The notes beneath the pieces were generated by a model. That model saw only the letters and a list, made by a program, of their open reading frames with translations, was not told the DNA's origin and made no database searches. A stretch of DNA of 64,000 bases from Halobacillus sp. Nhm2S1. GTDB taxonomy: Bacteria; Bacillota; Bacilli; Bacillales; Halobacillaceae. Every line of letters starts with the position of its first letter. The first letter of the stretch is position 1. Location of the stretch: NCBI RefSeq assembly GCF_019599545.1, contig NZ_JAIEZV010000002.1, positions 434,001-498,000 on the forward strand, given 5' to 3'. A program made the position numbers and the translations under genes. Shown in pieces: positions 27,768 to 36,675 of this stretch.

Positions 27768-28571
27768 ATGTTCTCTAAACTATTTTCGAGAAAAAAAGTC
27801 GATAAGAAAAAGACCTCTTCTAAACCTCACCATTCTAGTGCCGGATCTTCTAAAGATAGAGATGCTAAGAGTATGAGAAAAGGTGAGATTGGAGAATACA
27901 AAATCAATATCCAATTGGATCAAATGCCTAAAGAGTACAAACATTTAAGTGATTTACTTATTAAAAATCCAAAATCAAAATCTGGATACACTCAAATTGA
28001 TCATGTACTTATTACAGAGTATGGGATTTTCGTCATTGAAACAAAAAACTATCAAGGTACCGTTTATGGAGATAGAGATAAAAAGACATGGTCTGTGAAT
28101 GGAAAATTCACAATGTTGAACCCCTTCATCCAGAACTATGGACACCTACAAGCACTTACTAGAATCATTGGAGAAAAATATGAGCATTGTATGATATCAA
28201 TCGTATCCTTCACTAAAAGGTGCACTTTTATGATTGGAACTGATTTGCGTGATATAAAAAGTAACCAGCTCATCGTTTACGATATCGAATTAAGTGAATT
28301 CATTAATCGTAAAATCCACGTACAAAAGCTTTTACATCATCAGCCTCTCCTGTCTGCCGAGGAAGTCAGCCGTATCTATACAGACATAAAGAAACAGCAT
28401 ATTGCTGATTCTGATGCTCTTAATCACCATGTCGATGTTTTAAAAGCACAAACAAAACCCCGAGCCTCATGCGTTGTCTGTAATCAGGAAGTGTCAGAAA
28501 GAGTAAAAACGTTTTGCTTATCTAATAGAGAATTCGATGGAAAAGTATATTGCTATACGCATCAAAAATAA
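27768..28571 (+). CDS. NERD domain protein with C-terminal cysteine motif
   Basis: 267 aa. A lysine/serine-rich N-terminus (residues 1-45) is followed by a NERD (nuclease-related) domain at about 45-160: KGEIGEYKINIQLD, QIDHVLITEYGIFVIETKNYQGTVYG (Asp and E-x-K of the nuclease-like core) and W. The C-terminus has C-x2-C (CVVCNQ) and later C residues (FCLS, YCYTH) that could bind zinc. No signal peptide. AAAGGATGAG precedes ATG 27768. It is isolated on the plus strand with its own terminator and is AT-rich compared with both flanks, so recent transfer is possible. NERD proteins are thought to act on DNA; the exact role is unknown. Confidence 0.85.
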   Translation: MFSKLFSRKKVDKKKTSSKPHHSSAGSSKDRDAKSMRKGEIGEYKINIQLDQMPKEYKHLSDLLIKNPKSKSGYTQIDHVLITEYGIFVIETKNYQGTVYGDRDKKTWSVNGKFTMLNPFIQNYGHLQALTRIIGEKYEHCMISIVSFTKRCTFMIGTDLRDIKSNQLIVYDIELSEFINRKIHVQKLLHHQPLLSAEEVSRIYTDIKKQHIADSDALNHHVDVLKAQTKPRASCVVCNQEVSERVKTFCLSNREFDGKVYCYTHQK

Positions 28572-28612
28572 AATAAGAGTCCGAAGACGCCTCGCTTCGG
28601 ACTCTTATTTTA
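28571..28612. terminator. Terminator of the NERD gene
   Basis: A perfect 15-bp stem aataagagtccgaag/cttcggactcttatt lies directly after the stop, flanked by A-rich left and T-rich right sequence. Confidence 0.85.
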
Positions 28613-28715
28613 TTTCTTGGACCTTTCGCTCTAACCCTTACCCATCCATATATAAAGATCATCATCATTGTTATAAATGGAAGGGTGCTAAATTAAGATG
28701 GTCTTTTTTCATAAG

Positions 28716-28756
28716 AAAACACCTTCACACTTTTCAGTACAACTGTAAAGGTGTTT
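28716..28756. repeat. Long inverted repeat before the GT4 stop
   Basis: gaaaacaccttcaca and tgtaaaggtgtttcc pair with two mismatches around a 14-nt loop. It probably ends transcription of the polysaccharide cluster at 28806-33778, but its U-tract is weak. Confidence 0.5.
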
Positions 28757-28805
28757 CCTTGAATATTATTGTCCCATGTCATTACATGAGCGAGTTATCT
28801 TACAT

Positions 28806-29888
28806 TTACGTTGCATAAAGGGTAACAATGCGCTCAAGGAGAACGTTGCTATCATTCTCTTTCGCCGCCGCTTCCCCTTTTTCAATCATTGCTTCTCGTA
28901 AATCCGGCTCTGTGAGAACACGCCGGATTCCGTCCCTTAATGAATCTGCATCTTTCGGTTCAATAAGAACACCGGTCCCGTCACGAAGCAGGTAGGAAAG
29001 GCCTCCGACATCCGACCCAACGACTGGTGTATGACAGGACATCGCCTCAAGAGCGACAAGTCCAAATCCCTCAATATGAGAGGGAAGGACGAATACGTCA
29101 GTCGCGGCCATCCATTTAGCCAGCTGCGCTTGATCTTTCGTACCATGGAAATGAACAACTTCCTTGTACTCAGGACGTATCGATTGCTTCAGTTCTTGGA
29201 GAAAGCTTTCATCTTTCACACTGCCAATGAAATGAAGCTCGGCTTTATCTACATTCAAGTTTTGAAACGCTTGTAAGAGTTCCTGAAGTCCTTTGGCTTT
29301 AATATGGTTGCCGACGAAAAGGATGTGCTTCTTGTCTGTGGAGAGCTGCAACTCTTTTTTCGCTTCATCCGCATTGCGCGGTTGGAAGACATCACGGTCG
29401 ACTCCCATATTGATGACCGATACTTTCTCTGCAGGGACTCCGAATTCACCCGTCACTTCCGACTTTAAAGCTTCTCCGACCACAATGACAGCGTCCGCTT
29501 CATGTAGGATCTTTTCTGTCGCTTTGCGGATCAACCCGCCCTTTTTCGCCATTTGGTCCAAATCACCGCCATGGGATGTGACGATCAGCCTGGTTCCGAA
29601 CAACTTTTTGAAAAAGAGAGCGGGAAGACCGCTCGGGAAAATATAGTGCGCATGAACGACGTCATATTTTCTACCTTTCGTTAGAAGGGTGAACAGGATT
29701 TTCACAAACCACAAGGCATATTTTCTTAAAAGGTTCAGCTTGCCGGAACGGTTGTCCTTATTTACTGCGGTATCGATGTGAAGGCCTTTCTGTTTTAGAG
29801 CTTCGACTTGGTTCTTCACGAAGATGCCGTAGGTCGGTGTTTTCCGGCTTGGATACATATTGCTGATGACCAGCACGCGTTTACTCAT
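28806..29888 (-). CDS. GT4-family glycosyltransferase
   Basis: 360-aa GT-B enzyme. N-terminal VISNMYPSRKTPTYGIFVKNQ is typical of WaaG/RfaB-like transferases. Donor-binding half: HILFVGNHIKAKGLQELLQAF, VFVLPSHIEGFGLVALEAMSC with the E-x7-E pair, and PVVGSDVGGL. Last gene of the second polysaccharide cluster, 11 bp after the Wzy-like gene. The sugar donor is unknown. Confidence 0.92.
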   Translation of the reverse strand: MSKRVLVISNMYPSRKTPTYGIFVKNQVEALKQKGLHIDTAVNKDNRSGKLNLLRKYALWFVKILFTLLTKGRKYDVVHAHYIFPSGLPALFFKKLFGTRLIVTSHGGDLDQMAKKGGLIRKATEKILHEADAVIVVGEALKSEVTGEFGVPAEKVSVINMGVDRDVFQPRNADEAKKELQLSTDKKHILFVGNHIKAKGLQELLQAFQNLNVDKAELHFIGSVKDESFLQELKQSIRPEYKEVVHFHGTKDQAQLAKWMAATDVFVLPSHIEGFGLVALEAMSCHTPVVGSDVGGLSYLLRDGTGVLIEPKDADSLRDGIRRVLTEPDLREAMIEKGEAAAKENDSNVLLERIVTLYAT

Positions 29889-29899
29889 CTTCCTCCCCC

Positions 29900-31342
29900 T
29901 TACATGTCGTGTTCATGCTCGGACCTCATATTCAAGAGATACCCAAGCATCGCGAAGTAGAAGATCGTAAAGGAATCGCCTTCCCAAATGTTATACACCA
30001 TTCCGGCTGCATACGCTCCGATCAGGACGGCAAGTAGGAAGGGAGCAAGCAGGGTTACGTTTCTGCGTTTCCAAATCAAATACAACATATTCAATAGGAA
30101 GATGGCGAACAGAACGACACCCACGATTCCTGTCTGGGTGATCACCTGGATATATTGATTATCTGAATAAAATTCCCTGTCGATGTTGTAGTCATCGTAG
30201 ATCGGGGATCCAAAACTTAACGTCGCCCCATCACCGAAGGTCGCAAATCCGGTTCCGATAATCGGGTGATCAAGGAAGATTTCAAATCCTTTATTAACAA
30301 TCCATAATCGTCCGGACTGACTGCTCTGTTCACGGGTTTCTTTATCGAACGTCGATCCCATACGATCACGGAAACTTCCTTCACTGTCGTCATACTGCGA
30401 CTGGCGTTCTTTGCTTTCCTGTCCGAAATTCGTATTTTCGACAATGGATGTACCGACACTGACTGGAACGGCAACCAGCACGACACCAGCTACAAGAGCG
30501 AGAAGCATCGGTTTCAGGAAATTCCATGTCCTTGTCACCAACAAATAGATGAGCAAAGCGACACCGAAGGCAATCCATGTGCCTCGTGAGTACGTGAGAG
30601 ACCATACGCCAAACATGAGCGCAATGCTTACATAAAGGAATGTGCGCCAATTCCCTGTGAAAATCTTACGGAAGTAAAGCACGAGAACAACGGCAAAGCT
30701 CAAGTAATATGAAAGAACATTAGGGTTTCCGATCATGCCGTAGATGCGGATTCTATTTTTCGAAGACAGCGGCATGTTCTCCCAGCTCTCTGGAAGCAGC
30801 CAGCTTCGTAATGATAGCTTCTCGATAATTCCGTGAATACTGATCATAAGAGCGACAATCAGCGTCGTGAAGATGAACTTACGAATATCTTCTCTTGTGA
30901 TGTGCAGCCTTCTGACAATATAGAAAACGAGATAGAATAGAAGAATTCCACGTATTTGGAAGATGATTGCGACAGGAGATACGCCTGTAATCAATGCAGA
31001 GACGGCTCCAACACCACAAAACGCGAAAAAGGCATATTCAAACCAGTAAAAGTCGAACAGCTTCTTCCAGTCTTTCCGGTACATGATTAATATCCGGAAT
31101 AATAGAGCGAAAATAATGATGTCGCCGATCCCTTTCAATGTCGGGTTAAATTCCAATAAGAACGGACGGATCGGGAAATACATAAATAAAATGATCAATG
31201 AATTCTTCGGCTTGTATATCGCATAAGCGGCAAAAGCCAGCATAATCGCTAGATCGAGAATCGTCACATCCACGTAGGCGCCTCCGATAAGGAGCAGGAG
31301 CGTCAATGGAACGAAGTAAAGTTTTTTGATATCAATTGGCAT
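29900..31342 (-). CDS. O-antigen ligase/polymerase-like membrane protein (Wzy_C)
   Basis: 480-aa polytopic membrane protein with about 11-12 hydrophobic segments. A large extracytoplasmic loop (about residues 300-400) contains QSGRLWIVNKGFEIFLDHPIIGTGFATFG, the Wzy_C/O-antigen ligase hallmark (R and H-P-x2-G-x-G). In Gram-positive bacteria such proteins polymerise or ligate lipid-linked repeat units. ATG 31342 is chosen because GAGG lies 8 nt before it; GTG 31351 overlaps that site. It sits between the PIG-L deacetylase and a GT4 enzyme. Confidence 0.9.
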   Translation of the reverse strand: MPIDIKKLYFVPLTLLLLIGGAYVDVTILDLAIMLAFAAYAIYKPKNSLIILFMYFPIRPFLLEFNPTLKGIGDIIIFALLFRILIMYRKDWKKLFDFYWFEYAFFAFCGVGAVSALITGVSPVAIIFQIRGILLFYLVFYIVRRLHITREDIRKFIFTTLIVALMISIHGIIEKLSLRSWLLPESWENMPLSSKNRIRIYGMIGNPNVLSYYLSFAVVLVLYFRKIFTGNWRTFLYVSIALMFGVWSLTYSRGTWIAFGVALLIYLLVTRTWNFLKPMLLALVAGVVLVAVPVSVGTSIVENTNFGQESKERQSQYDDSEGSFRDRMGSTFDKETREQSSQSGRLWIVNKGFEIFLDHPIIGTGFATFGDGATLSFGSPIYDDYNIDREFYSDNQYIQVITQTGIVGVVLFAIFLLNMLYLIWKRRNVTLLAPFLLAVLIGAYAAGMVYNIWEGDSFTIFYFAMLGYLLNMRSEHEHDM

Positions 31343-31358
31343 GCGGTGCACCTCTTTT

Positions 31359-32255
31359 CTATGTTGAAGGGTTTGACGTTTTTCGGTACAAATCTTTCTT
31401 CATGGCGTAATTCTTAAAAATCGCCCATAATAATGTATCGGTCCTGTTGACCTGTTTGAAGCTTCGTGGGAAATTGTATTCCATCTTCTCCAACGTTTCG
31501 CAGTGGTTAATGAAACCACGGCGGTCCCATTGGACAAAACCTTCTGCTGTTTGAACATTCGGTTCAGCCAGCTTCCCTTTGTATTGATTCAGTCTGAGAA
31601 AACCGTCGAAAGCGATCGCCTGAGAGTCAAACACCTCTGTCGCTTCGACTTTTTTCGCATGTTGGGCCGATGTATCGACAAGAACATTAATGGCACTCGG
31701 TGGGAACGCACAGTTGATTTCGTACATGCGAATGTTCCCTTTGAAGTCTTCCATCTCCTTAAGCGTATCGCTCAGAAGTTTCGCTGTAGCCGTATGATCT
31801 ACATGCGCATCGATATACGGTGTACAGTAGATAAGTTCAGGCTGGATCGTGTTGATTTTCTCTTTCAACAGTTCCATGCTTTCTCTTGTACTCTTTACTT
31901 GTCCATCCGGCTGGTTCATGTACGTAACACTCGCCAAACCAAGGATCTCCTGAACCTTGTCAATCTCATTGCGACGGAGAGCCATCAGCTCTTCCGCACT
32001 ACGGTCGGAAACACTGCTGCCCCCGTCTGTGATGAAGAGGCAATGGATGTTCGCGCCTTGTTCCGCATGCTGTCTCAGCGTCCCTCCTGGCCCGATGGTT
32101 TCATCATCCATATGAGGAGCGAGGACAAGCACATTATTTACTTTTTCATTTTTGACTGCTTCCATGTCCCCGCTGTAATGCCGGCCCAGGATTACGTTCG
32201 TGACCGGCGCATTGACGGGTCTTACAGCGTTCATGAGAAGTTCTTTTTTATTCAT
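31359..32255 (-). CDS. PIG-L/LmbE-family N-acetyl-sugar deacetylase
   Basis: Zinc-dependent deacetylase. The metal motif is APHMDDETIGPGGTL near residue 46 (the family usually has PHPDDE, so Met replaces Pro) with the third ligand in DAHVDHTATAKLL near residue 148. 298 aa, no signal peptide. Family members deacetylate GlcNAc-containing lipids or metabolites (BshB, MshB); beside a flippase and a polymerase, a role on a polysaccharide precursor is likely (inference). AAAGGAG precedes ATG 32255; 4-bp overlap with the upstream flippase gene. Confidence 0.88.
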   Translation of the reverse strand: MNKKELLMNAVRPVNAPVTNVILGRHYSGDMEAVKNEKVNNVLVLAPHMDDETIGPGGTLRQHAEQGANIHCLFITDGGSSVSDRSAEELMALRRNEIDKVQEILGLASVTYMNQPDGQVKSTRESMELLKEKINTIQPELIYCTPYIDAHVDHTATAKLLSDTLKEMEDFKGNIRMYEINCAFPPSAINVLVDTSAQHAKKVEATEVFDSQAIAFDGFLRLNQYKGKLAEPNVQTAEGFVQWDRRGFINHCETLEKMEYNFPRSFKQVNRTDTLLWAIFKNYAMKKDLYRKTSNPST

Positions 32256-33778
32256 GAGGCTGCTCCTTTCTTTTTGCGTCTTCGCACTTGATTCAATAAG
32301 AACAGAAAGGCATCCGCTTTTAGTCCGAAAGCCGTCGCTGCAAAGGCGGCTGCACCTACGATGGCTACCAGGATGATCTGCACAAGGTTCGGCAGGTTGC
32401 CGATTCCCTGCTGCAGCCCAAGAACCGCTCCACTCATGACGAGTGCTGCCGCTGTAATTTTGGCATAATCGATCGTGATGTACTTAAAGTCGAGTCCACC
32501 CACAAGTTTCACAAATACAATCAGGCAGGCTCCTGTATAGAAGAGAGCCATGAGAGATGCAGCAAGCGGGATCCCTAAGTACCCGAGCCATTCTGCGAAA
32601 ATAAAGTTGAACACGATGTTCAAAAGAATCGAACCAAGACTGATCATCAAGATCAGGTGACCTTTTTTCATCGTATAAAAACCTTTGTTGATGATGTTAT
32701 TCAAGCTGAAGAACAACACCGAACCAAAGTAAAAGTAGGCGACCTGAGATGTAGCAGCTGTCGCTGAATTATTAAAGGCTCCTCGTTCATAAAATAGCTC
32801 AATCAGATTCGGCATCAAAAGCATCATGCCGATGATTGCAGGTAGGAGAACGAGGTACATCGTCGTGAGGCCTTTCTCGATCCCTTTTTTAAACTGCCCT
32901 GTATCGTTTTTCGTAATCGCTTTAGACAACATCGGGAAGATAATTGTGGCAATGGTCACGCCAAAGATGCCCTGGGGCATATGCACAAGGTTCTTCGCAT
33001 AGTTGATATACGTGACGGCCCCTTCGCCCTGGTAACTCGCGAAGATAGAACCGACCATCAGGTTCACCTGACCAACCGCTACCGTCAATCCGACGGGCAG
33101 GAACACCCAGTAAAACTTTTTGACCTCAGGCCAATCGACTTTCTGCTTAAGTGACAGCGCCCTTTGCGGGATGACAATGAAGGACTTGAAGATCAAAGAA
33201 AAAATCGTTCCTGCCAGGTACCCGAAGGCCAGCGAATAGGCTCCGATTTGATTGGCAAACAGGAAAGCTCCGAGAATGGAACTTAAAATAACGATAATCT
33301 GGGAGACAATCGATAAGGCAAATTTGTTCTCCGCATCGAAAAAAGCTTCTAAAACGGAATTCATTCCGACAAAAGCGATACAGGAGAAGAAAATCACCGT
33401 CACCCATGTAGCGATTTCTGTCGCTGGTTCACTAAAGTCCGGGTAGAATAGCCGGATCATCAGCGGAGCAAGGAGCATTCCGAGAATGGAAAAGACTAAT
33501 GCTAATCCTGCTGTTCCTTTAAACACTTGTCCCAAATGGGATTTGCCGCGCTTTTCTTCTTTGGCATCGATATAACTGGGCACGAGTGCATTCTTCATCC
33601 CGTTCTGCATGAACAGAATCAGCATGTTCGGAATGATGAAGGCAGCCAGGTACGCATCGGCGATGTAACTGTCACCGAAGTAGTAGGCGATGACCATGTC
33701 ACGGAGCAGTCCGGACACTTTCAGAATCAAGGTCGCGCCGATAAATAGTATGCTTGCTAAGCCTAATTTAGATTTCAA
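32252..33778 (-). CDS. MurJ/MviN-type lipid-linked oligosaccharide flippase
   Basis: 508-aa MOP-superfamily membrane protein with about 14 hydrophobic segments. The MviN/MurJ pattern is LKVSGLLRDMVIAYYFGDSYIADAYLAAF near the N-terminus, NGMKNALVPSY, and an internal GAVTYINYAKNLVHMPQGIFGVTIATIIFP. It could be a MurJ paralogue, but as first gene of a GT/Wzy/PIG-L cluster it more likely flips that polysaccharide's lipid-linked unit. TTG start at 33778, supported by GAGGG seven bases upstream. Basic C-terminal tail RRRKKK. Confidence 0.88.
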   Translation of the reverse strand: MKSKLGLASILFIGATLILKVSGLLRDMVIAYYFGDSYIADAYLAAFIIPNMLILFMQNGMKNALVPSYIDAKEEKRGKSHLGQVFKGTAGLALVFSILGMLLAPLMIRLFYPDFSEPATEIATWVTVIFFSCIAFVGMNSVLEAFFDAENKFALSIVSQIIVILSSILGAFLFANQIGAYSLAFGYLAGTIFSLIFKSFIVIPQRALSLKQKVDWPEVKKFYWVFLPVGLTVAVGQVNLMVGSIFASYQGEGAVTYINYAKNLVHMPQGIFGVTIATIIFPMLSKAITKNDTGQFKKGIEKGLTTMYLVLLPAIIGMMLLMPNLIELFYERGAFNNSATAATSQVAYFYFGSVLFFSLNNIINKGFYTMKKGHLILMISLGSILLNIVFNFIFAEWLGYLGIPLAASLMALFYTGACLIVFVKLVGGLDFKYITIDYAKITAAALVMSGAVLGLQQGIGNLPNLVQIILVAIVGAAAFAATAFGLKADAFLFLLNQVRRRKKKGAAS

Positions 33779-34235
33779 TTTCTAACCCTCTCTTATTGCA
33801 AAACCACTGGAGTAGAATGCTATGTATAACTATAGTCCATACTTTTCGATTTTACCATAACCTTAATGGAATCGTAATCGTTCGGTCATATCTTTTCCAT
33901 TATCATACAAAACCACCACAACCATGCACCCACTCCGTATTCCCACGCCGCTCTAGTCTAAACCTTCTATTCACTATCTCCCCTGTAGTTTTTGAGAGTT
34001 TCTCTATTTTAGAAGACCTTGTTTCGAGATTTTGCATAAGTGGATAGGGCTGCGGGGAATGACTCGCTTTTGCCATGTAAGCCCCTCGAAACCACTGACT
34101 GATAAGCCGTTTTCCAGCTTGAGATAGGTGCTGGAATTCAAACAACCAAACCAGGAGTATCGGTTGTGAGAGCTTTACAATCACGTCTATTCTTACCAAA
34201 GCCAGTTTATGAAGCTGAAGATTAATAGTAGATAG
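33779..34235. other. Structured intergenic region without a supported gene
   Basis: About 460 bp. Two adjacent hairpins can be drawn: ttccagc/gctggaa (34112-34118 with 34130-34136) and acaacc/ggttgt (34142-34147 with 34162-34167). A 98-codon open frame on the minus strand (33903-34199) has no ribosome site and no protein-like pattern. It could be a decayed mobile element or an RNA; neither is shown. Confidence 0.35.
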
Positions 34236-34266
34236 AAAAAACGACCTTCGTGAGGAAGGCCGTTCT
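34236..34266 (-). terminator. Terminator of the transglycosylase gene
   Basis: The minus-strand stem aacggccttc/gaaggtcgtt is followed by TTTTTT, eight bases after the stop at 34274. Confidence 0.8.
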
Positions 34267-34273
34267 TGGGTGG

Positions 34274-36655
34274 TTAGCGGATTTTTAGGAGCTCATAAGC
34301 TGTGTCATCAGAAATGGCTGCGTCTCCGCCTAAGTAATATTGTTTTGGACTGATTGGCAGTCCTTGGATATACTTTCTTACACTTGATGGTACATTGTCC
34401 GTTCTTGTCAGGATGATTGGAGATTCATAGGAAGCTGCCATTGGAGATGCTGCCAGGGCGTCTACAATCACTTGACCTCTTGCGAAAAATACATCTTCAA
34501 TCCTGCGATCGTTGAAGTAGCGATCGGCAATTTCAACACTTGTGCTGTAGCGATCGTCGCCGGATACACGCTCGACTTGACTCACTACGGATTTCAGCTG
34601 TTCTTCAACTTTGTTGTGAACGGCTCCTGTTCCACCGATAATCGTTGCTTTTTCGACTCCATGTTCTTCGATGAACTTCACGATCTGGTCTTCCAGTCGA
34701 TAAGGAAGTGTCAAAAGAATCGGTGTGTTTTCCTGTCCTGCATACGATGCGATGGACAAAGCATCTGGAGATGTCTCATCAGATGTCGTGATGAAAATTT
34801 CATCCACATTAATATTGCTGCTCAACTCATCAGCGACTTCATATGCCGTTTCGAATCGAGTTTTACCAGACAGACGCACGACATTGCCGTCGCCATATTC
34901 ATTCTTCAATTGGGTTTCGACAGTAGAAGAAACCGCAGCTTCGCTTCCAAGCAGGTAAATCTTCGAAGGACCCATCCGCTTCAATTCTTTGTTCACCGTC
35001 TCAGGCAGTTGATCTGTCTGAGTAAGAAGGAGCGGAGCATCGTAATAAGAAGCAAGGACGCTTCCTGTCAATGAATCGATCGGCAGGTCCCCGCGGCCGA
35101 TTACGGCTACGTCAGGGTTGTTCCAGTGCCAACCAAAGTTTGAAAGGGCTGCACTTGTTTCATAACGGTTAATCCCTGAAAGGCGGTAAGCGTTCGGTTC
35201 CTGCTTGTTGGATAAATAGCTTGATGCCACATACCCTTTTACGCCACCCGCTGTTTCAACCGGGTACCACATCCAGTGCTGGGTATTGCTGTCTGAGCCT
35301 ACTGGAACATCTGTGATCGTCACGGCGTCCCCTTGGGAAAGTCCGGTAAGGACCAGGCCATTCGGAGATTGACGCAGATTCAAACTACCTGCTGTTACAT
35401 AAACCTTCTCTCCTGGACGGAAATAATGCTTGGACGCGTGCACAGGTCCCTCTGTGTCTACATTATCGACACCGAAAGAAAGCAGCCCATCTGAATCCGG
35501 GTTCAGTTTGTGTGTCGGAAATGGAGTCAGGTTCAGTAATCCATAGCTCTTGATCCGGCTGAAAATTTTCTCTTGATACGCGATATATCCGTTGGCAATC
35601 GGGTCGTTCCTTTGGGATAGACCATTATAAGCGAGGATGGCAAAGTACCAGTTCTCAATCGCATCTCTATCCCCACTGTTAACGGTTGGAATCAAATCGT
35701 GGTCAGCGTAGTTCCACTTCGTTTCAAGGATTTTCAAACCTTCACGGATATTGTAACGGATGTCTGTCGCCAGTTTCGTAATTTCTTCCTGACGTTTTTG
35801 ATCATCCGTGATGAATCGATAGTCAGAGACCTGCATGATGCCGATCCCGATACAATCATAGCCGAGTTTCAGGTTGGTTCCATCCCATGCCATTCCACGG
35901 GTTTTCTCTTCTGTACATTGGTTTTCATAATGTTCGACAGGCGTTCGATCCGGCCCCCAGTATTGCTGCCATCCGCTTTCCTGGAAAGCGATTGCTTTGA
36001 CAATTTCAGGAGGGATGTCGAAGTTCTTGGCTTCTTCTGTGAGCATGCGGTTGATCTCTGCATAGCTTGGATTTTCATACTTCTCATCCACTTCTGTGGT
36101 GCTTTGGGTCGTAACCGTACTTTGAGCAGACAACTTCTCCTGCTCTTCTTTTTTCGCCACTTCTCCTGCTCCAATGGTGTAAACATCATTCAACATTGCC
36201 GATGGCTCTGTACTGACGTCATCCTGATCATATTCAGGATAGGAGATCTCTAGTTGATTGTCGTTTAAATCAATCGTAGCTCGATCATAACTTTGAGATT
36301 CATAGACTTTTTCTATTCCAGCCTGGGTGATGTCGTACACATCAAAATACAAGCTGCTGGCCGATCCTCCGGCCCTATAAACGACAACGAGAGATTCTTC
36401 ACCGACATAATGCACATCCGTGACTTCAGCCAGTTGTTCCGTTTCTTCTATAACTGTTTGTCCATTTTGTTCAATTTGAATCGTCGTCTCCAGTTCATTT
36501 CTAACGACATTTACATCCATCGTTTCATTCAACTGAATCGATTCATTGCTCTCCTCTACGACCCATGATTCCGATTGTTCGGCACTGATCGCTGCAGGAA
36601 GCAAAAGACTTGTGGCTAATAACACGGAAGTTGAAGTAATCAATTTTCTTAACAT
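34274..36655 (-). CDS. Secreted lytic transglycosylase-like protein with SH3b and three CWB2 repeats
   Basis: 793-aa wall-attached enzyme. Signal peptide 1-25 (LLATSLLLPAAISAEQ). An acidic beta-rich segment follows (26-175). A transglycosylase SLT-like domain spans about 205-370: PPEIVKAIAFQESGWQQYW (catalytic Glu), GIGIMQVSDYRF, ILAYNGL. An SH3b-type domain follows (about 420-490: VYVTAGSLNLRQSPNGLVL, WMWYPV). Then come three cell-wall-binding repeat 2 units (about 500-790), each with RLSG/RVSG-x-(N,K,D)RYxTS/FET and a closing ILLT/YLLG. AAGGA lies 8 nt before ATG. A Gram-positive peptidoglycan-cleaving role is expected; CWB2 domains bind wall polymers. Confidence 0.88.
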   Translation of the reverse strand: MLRKLITSTSVLLATSLLLPAAISAEQSESWVVEESNESIQLNETMDVNVVRNELETTIQIEQNGQTVIEETEQLAEVTDVHYVGEESLVVVYRAGGSASSLYFDVYDITQAGIEKVYESQSYDRATIDLNDNQLEISYPEYDQDDVSTEPSAMLNDVYTIGAGEVAKKEEQEKLSAQSTVTTQSTTEVDEKYENPSYAEINRMLTEEAKNFDIPPEIVKAIAFQESGWQQYWGPDRTPVEHYENQCTEEKTRGMAWDGTNLKLGYDCIGIGIMQVSDYRFITDDQKRQEEITKLATDIRYNIREGLKILETKWNYADHDLIPTVNSGDRDAIENWYFAILAYNGLSQRNDPIANGYIAYQEKIFSRIKSYGLLNLTPFPTHKLNPDSDGLLSFGVDNVDTEGPVHASKHYFRPGEKVYVTAGSLNLRQSPNGLVLTGLSQGDAVTITDVPVGSDSNTQHWMWYPVETAGGVKGYVASSYLSNKQEPNAYRLSGINRYETSAALSNFGWHWNNPDVAVIGRGDLPIDSLTGSVLASYYDAPLLLTQTDQLPETVNKELKRMGPSKIYLLGSEAAVSSTVETQLKNEYGDGNVVRLSGKTRFETAYEVADELSSNINVDEIFITTSDETSPDALSIASYAGQENTPILLTLPYRLEDQIVKFIEEHGVEKATIIGGTGAVHNKVEEQLKSVVSQVERVSGDDRYSTSVEIADRYFNDRRIEDVFFARGQVIVDALAASPMAASYESPIILTRTDNVPSSVRKYIQGLPISPKQYYLGGDAAISDDTAYELLKIR

Positions 36656-36675
36656 TCATACCGTCCTTTGCATAG

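Noticed and set aside
31503-32291. Long open frame (262 codons) on the plus strand
   Set aside because: It is fully antisense to the PIG-L gene, which has clear family motifs, a ribosome site and operon context; the antisense product has no protein-like pattern.
33903-34199. 98-codon minus-strand frame in the MurJ-transglycosylase gap
   Set aside because: No ribosome site, no recognisable domain, overlaps hairpins; kept only as an intergenic note.
34472-35074. 200-codon open frame antisense to the transglycosylase
   Set aside because: It is the shadow of CWB2 repeat coding sequence; no ribosome site and biased residues (Cys/Phe/Arg rich).
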